Shown: piece by piece, positions 62,091 through 64,000 of the stretch | Layout of the letters: every line of letters starts with the position of its first letter | Position numbering within the stretch: position 1 is the stretch's first letter | Assembly (NCBI GenBank): GCA_022769665.1 | Contig: JALEIR010000042.1 | Span: 36,172 to 100,171, forward strand | Reading direction: 5' to 3' | DNA from: Lachnospiraceae bacterium | GTDB lineage: Bacteria; Bacillota; Clostridia; Lachnospirales; Lachnospiraceae | Length of the DNA stretch: 64,000 nucleotides | The notes under the pieces: generated by a model | What the model was told of the DNA's origin: nothing | What the model saw: only the letters and a program-made list of their open reading frames with translations | Database searches by the model: none | Translations under genes and position numbers: made by a program

Positions 62091-62963
62091 TTAAAAGAAT
62101 TTTTTCTTTTTAAAATATATAATTTCAGCTATTACAATGACCAGTGATATCATTATCACAGCAAAATATCCATACCGCCATTGCAGCTCCGGCATGTAGA
62201 CAAAATTCATTCCATACCATCCTGTAATCAATGTAAGTGGCAGGAAAATAGTTGTGGCAATGGTAATTACAACCATAATTTTATTTTGACGTGCATCCTG
62301 CATTGATTGATACAGTTCACGTATCTGGAGCACATTTTCACGAAGAAGATGTACATGATTTTGCAAGCGTTCCACACGGTGCATAAATCTGTCCCAACCT
62401 TGTGTATCCTGTTCAGATTGATAAAAATCACAGGTACTGAACAATTCTCCAATGTCTATCAACTGTTCATAATAAATATTAAACTCAGAAAGCTTTTGCC
62501 TATGCTTTGTCAGTGATGTAAAAAAATTATTATTCCTTCCTGCTCCCCTACTTATTTCCTCTTCCAGCTTGTCCAGCTCAGACTCCATATGAGAAAAATA
62601 TAATGTATCCTCTTCTATCATATGCTCCATAATTCGTAATAACAACTGTTTCGGCGTATCAACTTCCTGAATCATCTCCGTCTGCTTTTCTATCCAAGCC
62701 TTCAATTTTCCTTCATCTTCGATAAAAAACACTTTCCTGCCTGTCAAATAGAATCCAAATGAAAGCTGCGCTTTTTTCTGTTCATTCTTTTGTGGAAGCC
62801 GGATTGTACCGAGAACGCAATCTTTGAACAGCTCTGCCTTACAGTATCGAATAGAACCAAGACTGTGCAGCATCTCCTTTTGATAAGCAAATTGCTCTTT
62901 TCTTTCCCGAAATTCTTCTGTGCTCATAACAGCAAAAAAAGATGAATCATCTGTATATTGCAT
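62091..62963 (-). CDS. CorA-family magnesium/divalent cation transporter
   Basis: C-terminal TIFLPLTLITGWYGMNF GMN motif and two TM. Confidence 0.93.
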   Translation of the reverse strand: MQYTDDSSFFAVMSTEEFRERKEQFAYQKEMLHSLGSIRYCKAELFKDCVLGTIRLPQKNEQKKAQLSFGFYLTGRKVFFIEDEGKLKAWIEKQTEMIQEVDTPKQLLLRIMEHMIEEDTLYFSHMESELDKLEEEISRGAGRNNNFFTSLTKHRQKLSEFNIYYEQLIDIGELFSTCDFYQSEQDTQGWDRFMHRVERLQNHVHLLRENVLQIRELYQSMQDARQNKIMVVITIATTIFLPLTLITGWYGMNFVYMPELQWRYGYFAVIMISLVIVIAEIIYFKKKKFF

Positions 62964-62982
62964 GAAAATCCCTGCTTTCTCT

Positions 62983-63239
62983 TTATTTGTCTCTTTCCCT
63001 CATCCGGTAACCAATACCGATTTCTGTCAGTATGTACTCCGGTTTTGCAGGATTATTCTCAATCTTTCTTCTGGTGGATGCCATGACAGAACGTAAGACC
63101 TGTGTATCCTCACCATAACCATAGCTTCTTTTCCGCCAGGCACCGCATAGGCTTCAAATCCGGCATTTTCCAGTGTATATACCATAAAATTCTGAATTTG
63201 TATGTCATCCTCTACCACGAGTATTTTTTCCTGAATCAT
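62983..63239 (-). pseudogene. kdpE: kdpE-like response regulator with internal deletion
   Basis: N-terminus KILVVEDDIQIQNFMVYTLENAGF joined to out-of-frame C-terminus YGEDTQVLRSVMASTRRKIENNPAKPEYILTEIGIGYRMRE. Confidence 0.82.
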
Positions 63240-63256
63240 TGGCCTTCTTCCTTTCT

Positions 63257-64000
63257 TTATAATGGCAGTGTAAAGATAAACTCAGCACCCTTACCATCTT
63301 CCCTGTTTCTTCCGGTAATCGTTCCTCCGTGAGCATTCACAACTGTTTCGCAGATTGTAAGCCCAAGTCCAATTCCCTTTCTGACACCGGAAGCTCTTGT
63401 TTTTGAGGTATAAAAAATCTGGAAAAGATTTCCTTCATCCTCTTTCGCAATACCTTCCCCTTCGTCCTTGACTGTCACCTGTGCCATGTCAGGCAAATAG
63501 TTTACACAGACTGTAATCGTCTCCTCACAAGTAGTATGCTTTACCGCATTGTCCAGCAAATTGGTGATTACCTGTTCAATCAGTTTTGCATCCATAGGAA
63601 CCATTTTAAAATCTTCCGGTATCTCAACCTGTATTTCCCTGTCAGGATAATTTTTTCTATGTGTGCCACCGCACATGCAATAACCTCTTCCAGTGCCTCC
63701 ATCTCTTTATGTACTAATATCTTTCCATCTTGTAGTCTTGTCAAGCTTAGTATATTTTCCACTAATGATTTCAACCAGTCCGCATCCTGATAGATGCCTT
63801 TTAGAAGTTTCTGGCGATTATCACCCTTTTCGGTCATATCCATTAACATTTCCGCAGAACCCATAATTCCGGAAAGAGGTGTGCGCAAATCATGAGAAAT
63901 TGCTCTGAGAAGATTTGCTCTCTCCCTTTCTCGTTCCATCCGTTGTCTGTCTCTTACTCTTTCAATGGTAATCTCAATACGTTCCAATGCAAGAGAAATA
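63257..64000 (-). pseudogene. kdpD: kdpD-like sensor kinase, frameshifted, continues past window
   Basis: Frames ERERANLLRAISHDLRTPLSGIMGS..ACAVAHIEK and HRKNYPDREIQVEIPEDF..GIGLGLTICETVVNAHGG join at an A-run near 63652. Confidence 0.8.

Overview
The window looks like a chromosomal segment from an anaerobic Clostridia bacterium, probably Lachnospiraceae (inferred from gene content and protein style). Most of it is housekeeping: purine synthesis (AICAR formyltransferase plus PurO-type IMP cyclohydrolase, guaB), aspS-gatCAB, glnS, dapL-dapF, glnA with an ANTAR regulator, nadE, hslO and hisC, plus signalling and transport genes. RNA elements read directly from sequence are a ZTP riboswitch before the purO-like gene, a T-box before aspS-gatCAB (candidate specifier AAC, Asn), a hairpin/terminator leader before glnA that could be an ANTAR target, and an unassigned structured leader before a UraA-type permease. 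Accessory or unusual regions are: (i) a two-paralog binding-lipoprotein operon enclosing a hybrid histidine kinase, with no permease or ATPase (0.6-6.8 kb); (ii) a low-coding-density stretch of tiny ORFs, palindromes and a diverged repeat (11.6-13.06 kb); (iii) a Tad/Flp pilus locus carrying a giant zinc-ribbon/glycine-rich secreted protein and a Cys-rich lipoprotein (50.5-60.9 kb); (iv) a decayed cation-transport region with frameshifted kdpD, internally deleted kdpE, a truncated TPR gene fused to a trkH fragment, and a group II intron 3' end (61.1-64 kb). All calls come from reading the sequence; no database search was run.
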